7,516 nt of DNA from Kiritimatiellia bacterium (GCA_017479035.1 JAFVCR010000019.1:1-7516), one strand, 5' to 3'. Positions 1-5,835 are shown, numbered from the stretch's first letter. Notes: generated from the letters alone by a model not told the origin. Made by a program: numbers and translations.

Positions 1-252
1 TGGGCGGGGCTTGCGGGCGTGGTGTGGGCGTGCCAGTTCGCCTGCCAGAAACTTGGCGAGCCGAAGATGGGGGATATGAGATACATATCGTTTGCGATAA
101 CGATGGGATCGTGCGTGCTGTTTTCGTCGCTATTGGGGGCGGTGATGGGCGAGTGGAAGGGGACATCGGCACGGACGAAGGCGTGCCTTGCCATAGGGCT
201 TGCGATACTTGCGGCATCCATCGGCACGGCCGTGGCGGCGAAGAGCATTTGA
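1..252 (+). CDS. rhaT: L-rhamnose/proton symporter RhaT, C-terminal part (5' end outside window)
   Basis: This is the last 83 codons of a membrane transporter that brings L-rhamnose into the cell with protons; the frame is open from base 1, so the gene starts upstream. From memory the tail aligns with the end of E. coli RhaT: a WxxQF segment, then (R/D)YIS, an LLGxVxxEWK stretch and a final hydrophobic helix. Two membrane segments are visible, one around YISFAITMGSCVLFSSLLG and one around CLAIGLAILAASIGTAVA, with a short positively charged link (EWKGTSARTK) between them. It ends in TGA. It lies 130 bp upstream of rhaB on the same strand, and the shared rhamnose theme supports the call. Internal GTG and ATG codons in this stretch are not real starts. 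Nothing looks damaged in the visible part. Confidence 0.92.
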   Translation, partial: WAGLAGVVWACQFACQKLGEPKMGDMRYISFAITMGSCVLFSSLLGAVMGEWKGTSARTKACLAIGLAILAASIGTAVAAKSI

Positions 253-270
253 GGCGGGGGCGCTTTCCAA

Positions 271-311
271 ATATGCAGATGCTTTTGCAAATAAAACGGT
301 TGCGGTTTGCA
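271..311. promoter_or_regulatory. Possible operator: imperfect inverted repeat plus repeated TTTGCA
   Basis: ATATGCA (271-277) and TGCAAAT (286-292) form an imperfect inverted repeat with an 8-nt centre. TTTGCA occurs at 284-289 and again at 306-311, 22 bp apart, about two helical turns, the second copy lying between the -35 and -10 of the putative rhaB promoter. This arrangement would suit a repressor or an AraC-type activator responding to rhamnose, but no regulator gene is visible and the match is to no named motif. It is a weak inference. Confidence 0.25.
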
Positions 312-328
312 TCCATTAAAGGTATAAT
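300..328 (+). promoter_or_regulatory. Putative sigma-70 promoter for rhaBA
   Basis: A perfect TATAAT at 323-328 lies 17 bp downstream of TTGCGG (300-305), which matches the first three bases of the -35 consensus. Transcription would start near 335 and leave a leader of about 48 nt before the chosen rhaB start at 383. Its position in the 130-bp rhaT-rhaB gap suggests that rhaB and rhaA can be transcribed separately from rhaT. Confidence 0.5.
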
Positions 329-382
329 GTGTGCGGAAGATGCGCCGTGGCGGCATGGTGCGGCGCGGGAGGAATGGTTGGC

Positions 383-1756
383 ATGAAATACGCATTGGCT
401 ATAGACATCGGTGCTTCGAGCGGCAGGCACATATTGAGCCACATCGAAGACGGGAAGATGATTCTGGAGGAGGTGTACCGTTTCGACAATTCGCAGGTGG
501 TGGTAAACGGTCACGACTGCTGGGACATCGAGGCACTCTTCGGCCATGTGGTGGCGGGCATAAAAGCGGCCGCGCCGAAGAAGCCGGCTACGATAGGGAT
601 AGATACGTGGGGAGTGGATTTCGTCTTGCTGGACAAGGATATGACGCTCTGCTCTGACGCAGTGGCGTATCGCGACAAGCGCACCGAGGGCGCGGATGCA
701 ATAGTGGAGGCGGCGATAGCACCGGAGGAACTATATTCGATAGCAGGAATACAAAAGACGCCGTTCAACACGATCTATCAACTCGCGGCACTGAAGAAGG
801 AGAGCCCCGAACAGCTGGAAAAGGCGCAGCGGCTTTTGATGGTGCCAGACTATCTCAATTTCCGCCTGACGGGCAAGATTGCGAACGAATACACCAATGC
901 GTCCACCACGGGGCTGCTAGATGCGAGAGCCAAAACGTGGGCGCGCGACGTGATTGAAAGGCTTGGTTTGCCGCAGCGGATATTCGGGGAACTTTCGATG
1001 CCGGGGACGAGGCTAGGCAATCTTCTGCCGGAGATTGCGGCGGAGGCAGGGTTCGATGCAGAGGTGATACTTCCGGCCACGCACGACACGGGCAGCGCGT
1101 ATCTGGCGGTGCCGGCGAGGGACGGGAATGCGGTGTATCTTTCGAGCGGGACGTGGTCGCTATTGGGGGTGGAGAACGAAGAGCCGATAACTTCGCTGGA
1201 ATCGTACAGGGCGAACTTCACCAACGAAGGCGGAGCGTGGTATCGTTTCCGCTACTTGAAGAACATAATGGGGCTGTGGATGATACAGTCCGTAAGGCGC
1301 GAACTCAACGGCGTGGCATACGTGGAGGGGAAGGAAAATGCGCGCGTTCCGCTGACGGATTGGGAGGAGGGGCGCAAGTATTCGTTTGCGGAGCTTGAAG
1401 AGGCGGCGAAGAAGTCGACATTCGCGGAAACGGTGGACGTGGCGGACAATAGATTCCTCGCGCCGGAGTCGATGATAGCAGAAGTGCGAGCCGCGTGCAA
1501 GACGCCGCCGCAAACGATAGGAGATACGATGAGGTGCGTGTATCTGTCGCTTGCGAAATGTTATGCGGATGCGGTGGAGACGCTGGCGCATCTGACGGGG
1601 AGTGAATACACGTCGCTCAATATCGTGGGCGGCGGCTCCAAGGACGGATATTTGAACGCGCTTACGGCCAAGGCTACGGGGCTTGAGGTTTTCGCAGGAC
1701 CAACGGAAGGCACGGCGATAGGCAATTTGATAGTGCAGCATATCGCGCAAGGCTAG
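383..1756 (+). CDS. rhaB: Rhamnulokinase RhaB, ending early at an in-frame amber codon
   Basis: This cytoplasmic sugar kinase of the FGGY family phosphorylates L-rhamnulose with ATP to give rhamnulose 1-phosphate, the second step of rhamnose breakdown. Visible family features are the N-terminal phosphate-binding DIGASSGR (residues 8-15), GIDTWGVDF (72-80), THDTGSAY with the likely catalytic Asp235, SSGTWSLLG (254-262) and the C-terminal nucleotide-site NIVGGGSKD (413-421). The start at 383 is chosen because GGGAGGA (367-373) sits 9 nt upstream; ATG 374 is too close and the frame upstream is not family-like. The product is 457 residues, short for a family of about 480 to 490. After the TAG (1754-1756) the same frame continues with FASLEEARAAVAASFDVKKV to a TGA at 1817-1819, which resembles the normal RhaB C-terminus. 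Read through, the protein would be 478 residues. It is followed by rhaA. The identity is secure; whether the shortened enzyme works is unknown. Confidence 0.95.
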   Translation: MKYALAIDIGASSGRHILSHIEDGKMILEEVYRFDNSQVVVNGHDCWDIEALFGHVVAGIKAAAPKKPATIGIDTWGVDFVLLDKDMTLCSDAVAYRDKRTEGADAIVEAAIAPEELYSIAGIQKTPFNTIYQLAALKKESPEQLEKAQRLLMVPDYLNFRLTGKIANEYTNASTTGLLDARAKTWARDVIERLGLPQRIFGELSMPGTRLGNLLPEIAAEAGFDAEVILPATHDTGSAYLAVPARDGNAVYLSSGTWSLLGVENEEPITSLESYRANFTNEGGAWYRFRYLKNIMGLWMIQSVRRELNGVAYVEGKENARVPLTDWEEGRKYSFAELEEAAKKSTFAETVDVADNRFLAPESMIAEVRAACKTPPQTIGDTMRCVYLSLAKCYADAVETLAHLTGSEYTSLNIVGGGSKDGYLNALTAKATGLEVFAGPTEGTAIGNLIVQHIAQG

Positions 1757-1819
1757 TTCGCTTCGCTTGAGGAGGCGCGCGCGGCGGTGGCGGCGAGTTT
1801 CGATGTAAAAAAGGTTTGA
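1757..1819 (+). pseudogene. Detached C-terminal codons of rhaB beyond the TAG
   Basis: These 20 codons plus TGA are in frame with rhaB and encode FASLEEARAAVAASFDVKKV, which fits the usual RhaB ending (a small-residue-rich helix of the form SLEEAR followed by a SF segment). They have no start codon or ribosome-binding site of their own. A single change of TAG to GAG or CAG would rejoin them to rhaB. They end 25 nt before the rhaA start. Confidence 0.7.
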
Positions 1820-1844
1820 ACGGATTTCCACAAGGAGTAAAACA

Positions 1845-3086
1845 ATGAGCTACGCGGAAGCGAAAAAGAAATACGCCAAGATCGGCATCGATACCGAAAA
1901 GGCCATAGAAGAACTCGGCAAAATAGCCATCTCCATGCATTGCTGGCAGGGCGACGACGTGGGCGGGTTCGAGTCCGTAGGCGGCGCATCCAACGGCATA
2001 CAGACGACGGGCAACTATCCGGGCAAGGCACGCACGCCGGAAGAATTGATGGCGGACATCGATTTTGCAATGTCGCTCATTCCCGGCAAGCATCGCGTGA
2101 ATCTCCACGCATGCTACGGCATACACAAAAACAAAGTGGTGGATCGTGACAGCATCGGCATAGAGCAGTTCAAGCCGTGGGTGGCGTGGGCCAAGGAGCG
2201 CGGGATAGGCCTTGATTTCAACCCGACGTTCTTCTCGCACGCGAATGTGGTGGACGGGCTGACGCTGTCGTCGCCGGACGAGAAGATCCGCAAATTCTGG
2301 ATCAAGCACGGCATACAGTGCCTCAAGATAGCGGACTATTTTGCGAAGGAACTCGACACCACCTGCGCAATCAATTTCTGGTGCCCGGACGGTTTCAAGG
2401 ACGAACCAAGCGACCGGCTGGGCCCGCGCGTGCGCATGGCGGATTCGCTCGACAAGATTTTCAAGGGTGCGAAATACGATAAGAAGCGCGTTTTGCCGAC
2501 TTTCGAGAGCAAACTTTTCGGGATCGGGGTGGAATCCTACACCGTAAATTCCCACGAGTTCGTGATGGGCTACGCGCAAAGCCGCAAGATACTCGCGCTG
2601 CTCGACATGGGGCATTTCCATCTCACCGAAAACGTGGCGGACAAGATCAGTTCATTTTTGATGTTCTTCGGCAAGGTCGCATTCCATATCTCGCGGCCCG
2701 TGCGGTGGGATTCCGACCACGTCATACGCCAGAATGACGACCTCCGTGCCGCCGCGCAGGAAATCGTGCAGATGGGGCCTGAAAACTTCATCGTGGCGCT
2801 CGACTACTTCGATGCATCCATCTGCCGCGTGGCTGCATGGGTGCTTGGCATGAGAAATATGCAAAAAGAACTGCTCAAGGCAATGCTCACGCCAAACGCC
2901 GCGCTCGCCAAACTTCAGGACGAGGGCAAGTTCACACAGCAACTCGTGCTGCAGGAAGAATACAAGAATTATCCCGCAGATGAGGTGTGGGCGGAGTTCT
3001 GCAAGCGCGCGAAGGTGCCGGCAGATGAATCGTGGCTGGCAAAGGTGGAGAAATACGAGGAGAATATCCTCCTGAAACGCGTTTGA
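1845..3086 (+). CDS. rhaA: L-rhamnose isomerase
   Basis: This cytoplasmic metal-dependent isomerase converts L-rhamnose to L-rhamnulose, the first step of the pathway. The 413 residues follow E. coli RhaA (419 residues) almost end to end: SMHCWQGDDVGGFE (30-43), GIQTTGNYPGKAR (51-63), NLHACY, GLDFNPTFFSH (122-132), ESKLFGIGVESYTV (221-234), MGHFH (255-259) and SRPVRWDSDHV (283-293). His257, Asp289 and Asp291 fall where E. coli has its manganese ligands (262, 294 and 296), with a constant offset of five. ATG 1845 has AAGGAG (1832-1837) 7 nt upstream. It lies 25 nt after the ancestral end of rhaB and is closed by a terminator 22 nt after its TGA, so rhaB and rhaA form one transcription unit. 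No defects are seen. Confidence 0.98.
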   Translation: MSYAEAKKKYAKIGIDTEKAIEELGKIAISMHCWQGDDVGGFESVGGASNGIQTTGNYPGKARTPEELMADIDFAMSLIPGKHRVNLHACYGIHKNKVVDRDSIGIEQFKPWVAWAKERGIGLDFNPTFFSHANVVDGLTLSSPDEKIRKFWIKHGIQCLKIADYFAKELDTTCAINFWCPDGFKDEPSDRLGPRVRMADSLDKIFKGAKYDKKRVLPTFESKLFGIGVESYTVNSHEFVMGYAQSRKILALLDMGHFHLTENVADKISSFLMFFGKVAFHISRPVRWDSDHVIRQNDDLRAAAQEIVQMGPENFIVALDYFDASICRVAAWVLGMRNMQKELLKAMLTPNAALAKLQDEGKFTQQLVLQEEYKNYPADEVWAEFCKRAKVPADESWLAKVEKYEENILLKRV

Positions 3087-3107
3087 TTCCATATCGGACG
3101 AGTGGAG

Positions 3108-3138
3108 AAGCCGGTGCGGACATCCGCACCGGCTTTTT
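3108..3138 (+). terminator. Rho-independent terminator after rhaA
   Basis: GCCGGTGCGG (3110-3119) pairs perfectly with CCGCACCGGC (3124-3133) across a 4-nt loop, followed directly by TTTTT (3134-3138). The 10-bp GC-rich stem with a U tail, 22 nt after the rhaA stop, marks the end of the rhamnose transcript. Confidence 0.92.
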
Positions 3139-3146
3139 AGTTTATA

Positions 3147-3365
3147 ATGGCAGCACCGTGCCGGCGATGGTACGCGCCGCTCATCGCCGACCTCTCCAAC
3201 TGCGCCCTGTGCGGCGTCCTGCGCGCGACCGTGGCCTACCGGCTGCAGGAGCGGCACTACGGCTTGTCCCTCTCAAAGGAGGCGTCAACGTGGCTTGACG
3301 AGGCCGTTGATGACAAGCGGATGTTCCCGGGCGGACGCAAGGTCGGGTCGGGCGCGCGACAATGA
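3147..3365 (+). pseudogene. Unrecognised coding segment, probable gene fragment (frame 1 of a two-frame pair)
   Basis: The frame from 3147 to the TGA at 3363-3365 has the strong G/C third-position bias and sensible residue mix of genuine coding DNA (YAPLIADLSNCALCGVL, then SLSKEASTWLDEAVDDKRMF). However, the only start, ATG 3147, overlaps a TATAAT (3143-3148), has no ribosome-binding site and lies a few bases after the rhaA terminator and an in-frame TAG. That suggests a gene whose N-terminus is missing. Coding character then appears to move to another frame near 3340 (next entry), which would need an extra base or a two-base loss, so the two may be halves of one frameshifted gene. I do not recognise the family. 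A second possibility is two tightly overlapping small genes. Confidence 0.4.
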
Positions 3366-3639
3366 CTATCGCCTCCGCTGTGCGCCAGAGCGGTTTAGCA
3401 CACGGGTGTTCCGCGACCTCACACAGGACTTCAACAACATAGAGGAGACAGCCTCGTTGTTGGACTTCGACCGCTTCTCCGACACGGTGAGCAGCGTCAC
3501 CGATGCCCTCAAGGTCATCATTGACGTCTCGCGCAAGATGCAGGGAATCGGCCGCAGGGTGAAGAAGGACATCAAGCACCACGACAACCAGTTCTGGTCG
3601 AAGCTCGATGCTAGGAATACCCTGCGGAGCACCGCCTAA
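3310..3639 (+). CDS. Unrecognised small protein, possibly the 3' half of a frameshifted gene
   Basis: This 109-codon frame ends in TAA at 3637-3639. From about residue 20 on it has clear coding character (NDYRLRCAPERFSTRVFRDL, then a long stretch rich in Asp, Lys and Val that would form amphipathic helices, through QFWSKLDARN). The helical part may form a coiled coil. The first residues from ATG 3310 (MTSGCSRADARSG) look non-native, although GAGG sits 6 nt upstream; TTG 3295 is another possible start. I think it more likely that translation originally entered from the 3147-3365 frame. No signal peptide or membrane segment is seen. A terminator starts 31 nt after the stop, which supports a transcribed plus-strand gene here. 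The family is not recognised. Confidence 0.5.
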   Translation: MTSGCSRADARSGRARDNDYRLRCAPERFSTRVFRDLTQDFNNIEETASLLDFDRFSDTVSSVTDALKVIIDVSRKMQGIGRRVKKDIKHHDNQFWSKLDARNTLRSTA

Positions 3640-3669
3640 CGGCCCATACGCGAATCTTCGCCCGCAATC

Positions 3670-3697
3670 CCGCCACGTTGCCGCGTGGCGGTATTTT
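3670..3697 (+). terminator. Rho-independent terminator after the small unknown gene
   Basis: CCGCCACG (3670-3677) pairs perfectly with CGTGGCGG (3684-3691) around a 6-nt loop, followed by TATTTTC. It lies 30 nt past the TAA at 3639 and supports that frame being the 3' end of a transcribed gene. Confidence 0.7.
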
Positions 3698-3765
3698 CGC
3701 GTTCAGTTGGAGAAGCACCCGCCCAATGCTCCGGACGCGACACGGGGCAACGTCGTGGCAAAGCA

Positions 3766-3804
3766 ACAGCCGCCATCCCACAACGACTATAGGATGACGG
3801 CTGT
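3766..3804 (-). terminator. Hairpin ending the micropeptide transcript (minus strand)
   Basis: 3766-3778 and 3792-3804 are inverted repeats with a 13-nt loop. Read on the minus strand the 13-bp stem is complete, with one U-G wobble; on the plus strand the same position is a C/A mismatch, so the structure fits a minus-strand RNA. It begins 15 nt after the stop of the Gly-rich peptide gene. The tail (TGCTTTGCC) is only mildly U-rich, so it may be a weak terminator or an RNA-stabilising 3' end. Confidence 0.5.
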
Positions 3805-3819
3805 ATGTTCATGGTGAGA

Positions 3820-3930
3820 TTACTTGCCTCGTCCGCCAGTGCCTGGAGGGTTGTTCCCGCGCCCGCCACCAGACGGTTTGCCTGTTGTTGACGGCCAGTT
3901 GCCGCCGTCGCCGCCTTTATGCATTATCAT
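3820..3930 (-). CDS. 36-residue Gly/Asn/Pro-rich micropeptide
   Basis: ATG (3928-3930) to TAA (3820-3822) encodes a 36-residue peptide beginning MIMHKGGDGG and continuing NWPSTTGKPSGGGRGNNPP, ending GTGGRGK. It has a strong ribosome-binding site, AAAGGAG, 7 nt upstream of the first ATG; a second ATG two codons later is also possible. The composition (Gly, Asn, Pro, Thr/Ser and Arg/Lys, with one Trp) implies a basic, disordered, non-membrane peptide without a signal sequence. It starts 23 nt after the stop of the acidic micropeptide gene, and a hairpin follows it, so the two form a small transcription unit. I have a vague sense that short Trp-Pro-Ser/Gly-Gly-Gly-Arg/Asn-Pro-Pro peptides occur elsewhere in accessory DNA, but I cannot name a family or function. 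An accidental ORF is the alternative; the ribosome site and context argue against it. Confidence 0.6.
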   Translation of the reverse strand: MIMHKGGDGGNWPSTTGKPSGGGRGNNPPGTGGRGK

Positions 3931-3953
3931 GGCTGCACTCCTTTCAGTATGCG

Positions 3954-4016
3954 TTATGGATCCCAGAAGCCATCGTTGTCATATGGCGTATCTTCAATGT
4001 AATCATCGTCATCCAT
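3954..4016 (-). CDS. 20-residue acidic micropeptide
   Basis: ATG (4014-4016) to TAA (3954-3956) encodes MDDDDYIEDTPYDNDGFWDP, with eight Asp, one Glu and four aromatic residues and no basic residue. AAAGGA lies 7 nt upstream of the ATG, a good ribosome-binding site. A possible extended -10 promoter is about 70 nt upstream. It directly precedes the basic Gly-rich peptide gene, so one transcript would make a strongly acidic and a basic peptide, which could bind each other or a common partner. That pairing is an inference from charge only. No known family is recognised. At 20 codons chance cannot be excluded, but two consecutive short frames each with a well-placed ribosome site are unlikely to be accidental. 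Confidence 0.5.
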   Translation of the reverse strand: MDDDDYIEDTPYDNDGFWDP

Positions 4017-4084
4017 TGTGCTTTCCTTTGTATTGTTGTGTGCCCAGAGTCCGAAATGGTCTCTACCAAGGCTGCACGGCGCAC

Positions 4085-4093
4085 AGTATATCA
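4085..4093 (-). promoter_or_regulatory. Candidate extended -10 promoter for the micropeptide pair
   Basis: On the minus strand the sequence reads TGATATACT, which fits the extended -10 pattern TGnTATAAT with one change. No convincing -35 is seen, as is usual for extended -10 promoters. Transcription would start near 4078 and give a leader of about 60 nt. It lies just past the stop of the unknown protein gene (4115), so the micropeptides could be expressed separately from it. Confidence 0.35.
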
Positions 4094-4114
4094 GATACAT
4101 CGAAGATTTCATGC

Positions 4115-5131
4115 CTACTCATTTCTGGAAAAAGTCGGATAGTAATTGATTGCGATACTAAGAAATTCTCCATACCTCTCCTTGGCCTCTGCCTGAAAAT
4201 CAAAGTTCAGCTTCTGTTGCATCTTGTCCATGCAGACGGCACTCTGGATTATGAAACTCCAAAGGCATGAAATATATTCTCTTAAACCTTCCTTCTTGTT
4301 CGCTTCGTCAAAACAAATATCGTAGTATGTTTCAGCAAATTTCTTAATGAATTGAGGTTGAGTGATGCGGGCTACATCTCTAATGTTCGCGTCAAATACT
4401 TTCCTTGGATCCGAACTGTTTGGATGCATCTTGGAAGCAAATTCTTTGATGGCAATTCCACTATTCTTTATGTGCCGACGGAGGATGGTGACGATAGCGT
4501 TCTTGCACCCATCTGCAGGTTCGTTGAATAGTTCACGAAAAATCTTTGACTTCATGTTAGGATTTGCATCAAAGAGAGCTAGTGAGAATAAAAAGCATTG
4601 ACACAAAAATGGCGATTCGATTTTGCCACTTCGTTCGCACAATAGAAAGCTCTGTATAATGGACTGTGGAATTGAATTTGATTGTGACCTCGTCGACTGC
4701 TCACTGTTTGCAATGGTTAGCAATTCTTTGTCGGCTTGTTTCACAGCATTCTCATATTCCTCGCTCAATGTATAATCGCCGACCGATGAACTACAAAAAT
4801 CAGAAAATAGCGTGTAGGAGTCAGAGTCAAGCGATTTTACCAATTGATACATGCGTATGCCAGCAAGCCCATAATCTCCTTTAGACATTCTTCTCTTTGT
4901 CAATGATGGCAACCTTTGATTGCGGTCGCGGTATTTGCGAAGCAAATCTATCAACTTTTTGTCGCAACTTGCTTTTGCTGGCCCCAACCCCTTGGGTAGT
5001 GCGAGGTGTCCATTCAATAGTCGGGCTAAGAATAGCCTACTGAATACAACTGAAAAACTTATCATGCCATACTCCTCGGACAATTCCTTGTCGAGCGTTG
5101 TCTTCAGCACTGTGATTTTTCCTTTCTTCAT
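4115..5131 (-). CDS. Unrecognised helical protein, AT-richer than its neighbours; N-terminus fused to a TIGR04076-like start
   Basis: This 338-codon frame ends in TAG. ATG 5131 overlaps the dehydrogenase stop as ATGA and has GGAGG 8 nt upstream. The first 22 residues (KKGKITVLKTTLDKELSEEYG) look like the start of a TIGR04076 protein; the rest does not. From residue 23 (ATG 5063-5065, with its own AGGAG 6 nt upstream) the protein is a mixed-charge, mostly helical soluble chain, with segments such as KKLIDLLRKYRDRNQRLPSL, EYENAVKQADKELLTIA and REYISCLWSFIIQSAVCMDK. No catalytic motif, signal peptide or clear membrane helix is seen. Base composition and codon use are visibly more AT-rich than the genes on either side, which suggests recent transfer. 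I do not recognise the family. Two micropeptide genes follow on the same strand. A native start at 5065 (316 residues) is at least as likely as 5131. Confidence 0.7.
   Translation of the reverse strand: MKKGKITVLKTTLDKELSEEYGMISFSVVFSRLFLARLLNGHLALPKGLGPAKASCDKKLIDLLRKYRDRNQRLPSLTKRRMSKGDYGLAGIRMYQLVKSLDSDSYTLFSDFCSSSVGDYTLSEEYENAVKQADKELLTIANSEQSTRSQSNSIPQSIIQSFLLCERSGKIESPFLCQCFLFSLALFDANPNMKSKIFRELFNEPADGCKNAIVTILRRHIKNSGIAIKEFASKMHPNSSDPRKVFDANIRDVARITQPQFIKKFAETYYDICFDEANKKEGLREYISCLWSFIIQSAVCMDKMQQKLNFDFQAEAKERYGEFLSIAINYYPTFSRNE
5066..5131 (-). pseudogene. Remnant 5' end of a TIGR04076-family gene
   Basis: Twenty-two codons starting at ATG 5131 match, from memory, the typical opening of TIGR04076-family proteins (a K-x-KITVLK-T-x-x-x-x-LxxEY pattern). 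In that family this is normally followed by a Cys-Pro segment and a conserved core of about 60 to 80 residues, none of which is found here. The ATGA overlap with the upstream dehydrogenase shows it belonged to the redox operon. The sequence changes in character and composition right after Gly22. No 3' remainder of the family is visible on the minus strand from 3640 to 5065. The family call rests on a short match and should be treated as probable. Confidence 0.55.
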
Positions 5132-5835
5132 TTCTCCAGCCTCCATCCGAAGTCGTTGTGGTAGATCATGTTGCGTGTCATGCCCCCGTCGATGCAGATG
5201 TTCTCGCCGGTGATGAAGCCCGCCTTGTCGGAGGCGAGATAGAGAACCATGCTGGCGATGTCCATCGGATTTCCGACGCGCCCCGCGAAGTGCTGCGAGG
5301 CATCTGGTCCATCGTACTTCTTGAAGGACGTGTCTATCCAGCCGGGTGAGATCGAGTTGACGCGGACGCGTCCAGCGAGGCTGGCGGCGAGCGCGTGCGT
5401 AAGTGCGGCGATTCCGCCCTTGGCAGCGGTGTAACTCTCCGATTGCGGCTGACTCATCCTGTCGCGGGAGGACGAGATGTTGATTATGGACGCTCCATTG
5501 GCGAAGCTGTCTTTGAAAAGTTTTGCGAGGTAGAATGGAGCAGCCACCCCGACCGCCTGGGCGTTGGCGAATTCATCGTAAGTGCATTCATCGATGCCCT
5601 TGAAAAGCGGTATTGCGTTGTTGACGAGGACATCGATCTTGCCGCTTTTCGCGATGACATCCGCCGCGAAACGCTCCAGCGTCGCCTTGTCCGCGAGGTC
5701 GCCCACAAACCACGGTCCCTCCTGCCTGTCGATGATGTGAATCGTCGCTTCTTCCTGTCGGAAGCACTCGGCGATGCACATGCCGATGCCCTGCGCCCCT
5801 CCTGTGACAACGACCGTTTTGTCTTTGAATTCCAT
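5128..5835 (-). CDS. Short-chain dehydrogenase/reductase (SDR) family oxidoreductase
   Basis: A classical SDR of 235 residues, an NAD(P)-dependent soluble oxidoreductase acting on a hydroxyl or carbonyl group; the substrate cannot be told. The Rossmann glycine motif TGGAQGIG is at residues 11-18, the DL dinucleotide at 46-47, NNA at 72-74, catalytic Ser122, Tyr135 and Lys139 (YTAAK) in the expected spacing, SPGWIDT at 163-169, and a C-terminal TGENICIDGG (209-218). Asp36 at the end of the second strand favours NAD over NADP. ATG 5835 has AGAGGG 6 nt upstream, inside the last codons of the flavin reductase gene, and the two genes are 2 nt apart, so they are translationally linked. The length is normal and nothing is missing. 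Its stop overlaps the next start as ATGA. Confidence 0.95.
   Translation of the reverse strand: MEFKDKTVVVTGGAQGIGMCIAECFRQEEATIHIIDRQEGPWFVGDLADKATLERFAADVIAKSGKIDVLVNNAIPLFKGIDECTYDEFANAQAVGVAAPFYLAKLFKDSFANGASIINISSSRDRMSQPQSESYTAAKGGIAALTHALAASLAGRVRVNSISPGWIDTSFKKYDGPDASQHFAGRVGNPMDIASMVLYLASDKAGFITGENICIDGGMTRNMIYHNDFGWRLEK

Noticed and set aside
1754..1756. Genome-wide reassignment of TAG as a sense codon
   Set aside because: TAG is also the stop of the gene ending at 4115, where a TGA follows only one codon later and no extension exists; the other genes use TGA or TAA and have no internal TAG. One amber codon does not support a new code.
1674..2621. Long open frame on the minus strand opposite rhaB/rhaA
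   Set aside because: It lies antisense to the secure rhaA gene and arises from its GC-rich third positions; the protein is full of Arg, His and Ala runs and resembles nothing.
3230..3340. Resemblance of the 3147-3365 frame to the C-terminus of ClpB-type ATPases
   Set aside because: Only a loose pattern (leucine/arginine spacing, WLDE, GGR) matches; no nucleotide-binding motif is present and the similarity is within chance.
3824..4270. 148-residue plus-strand frame opposite the micropeptides
   Set aside because: It has a Pro-rich start produced by the complement of Gly codons, no ribosome-binding site, and a Cys/His/Leu-rich patchwork without coding character; the minus-strand small frames explain the region better.
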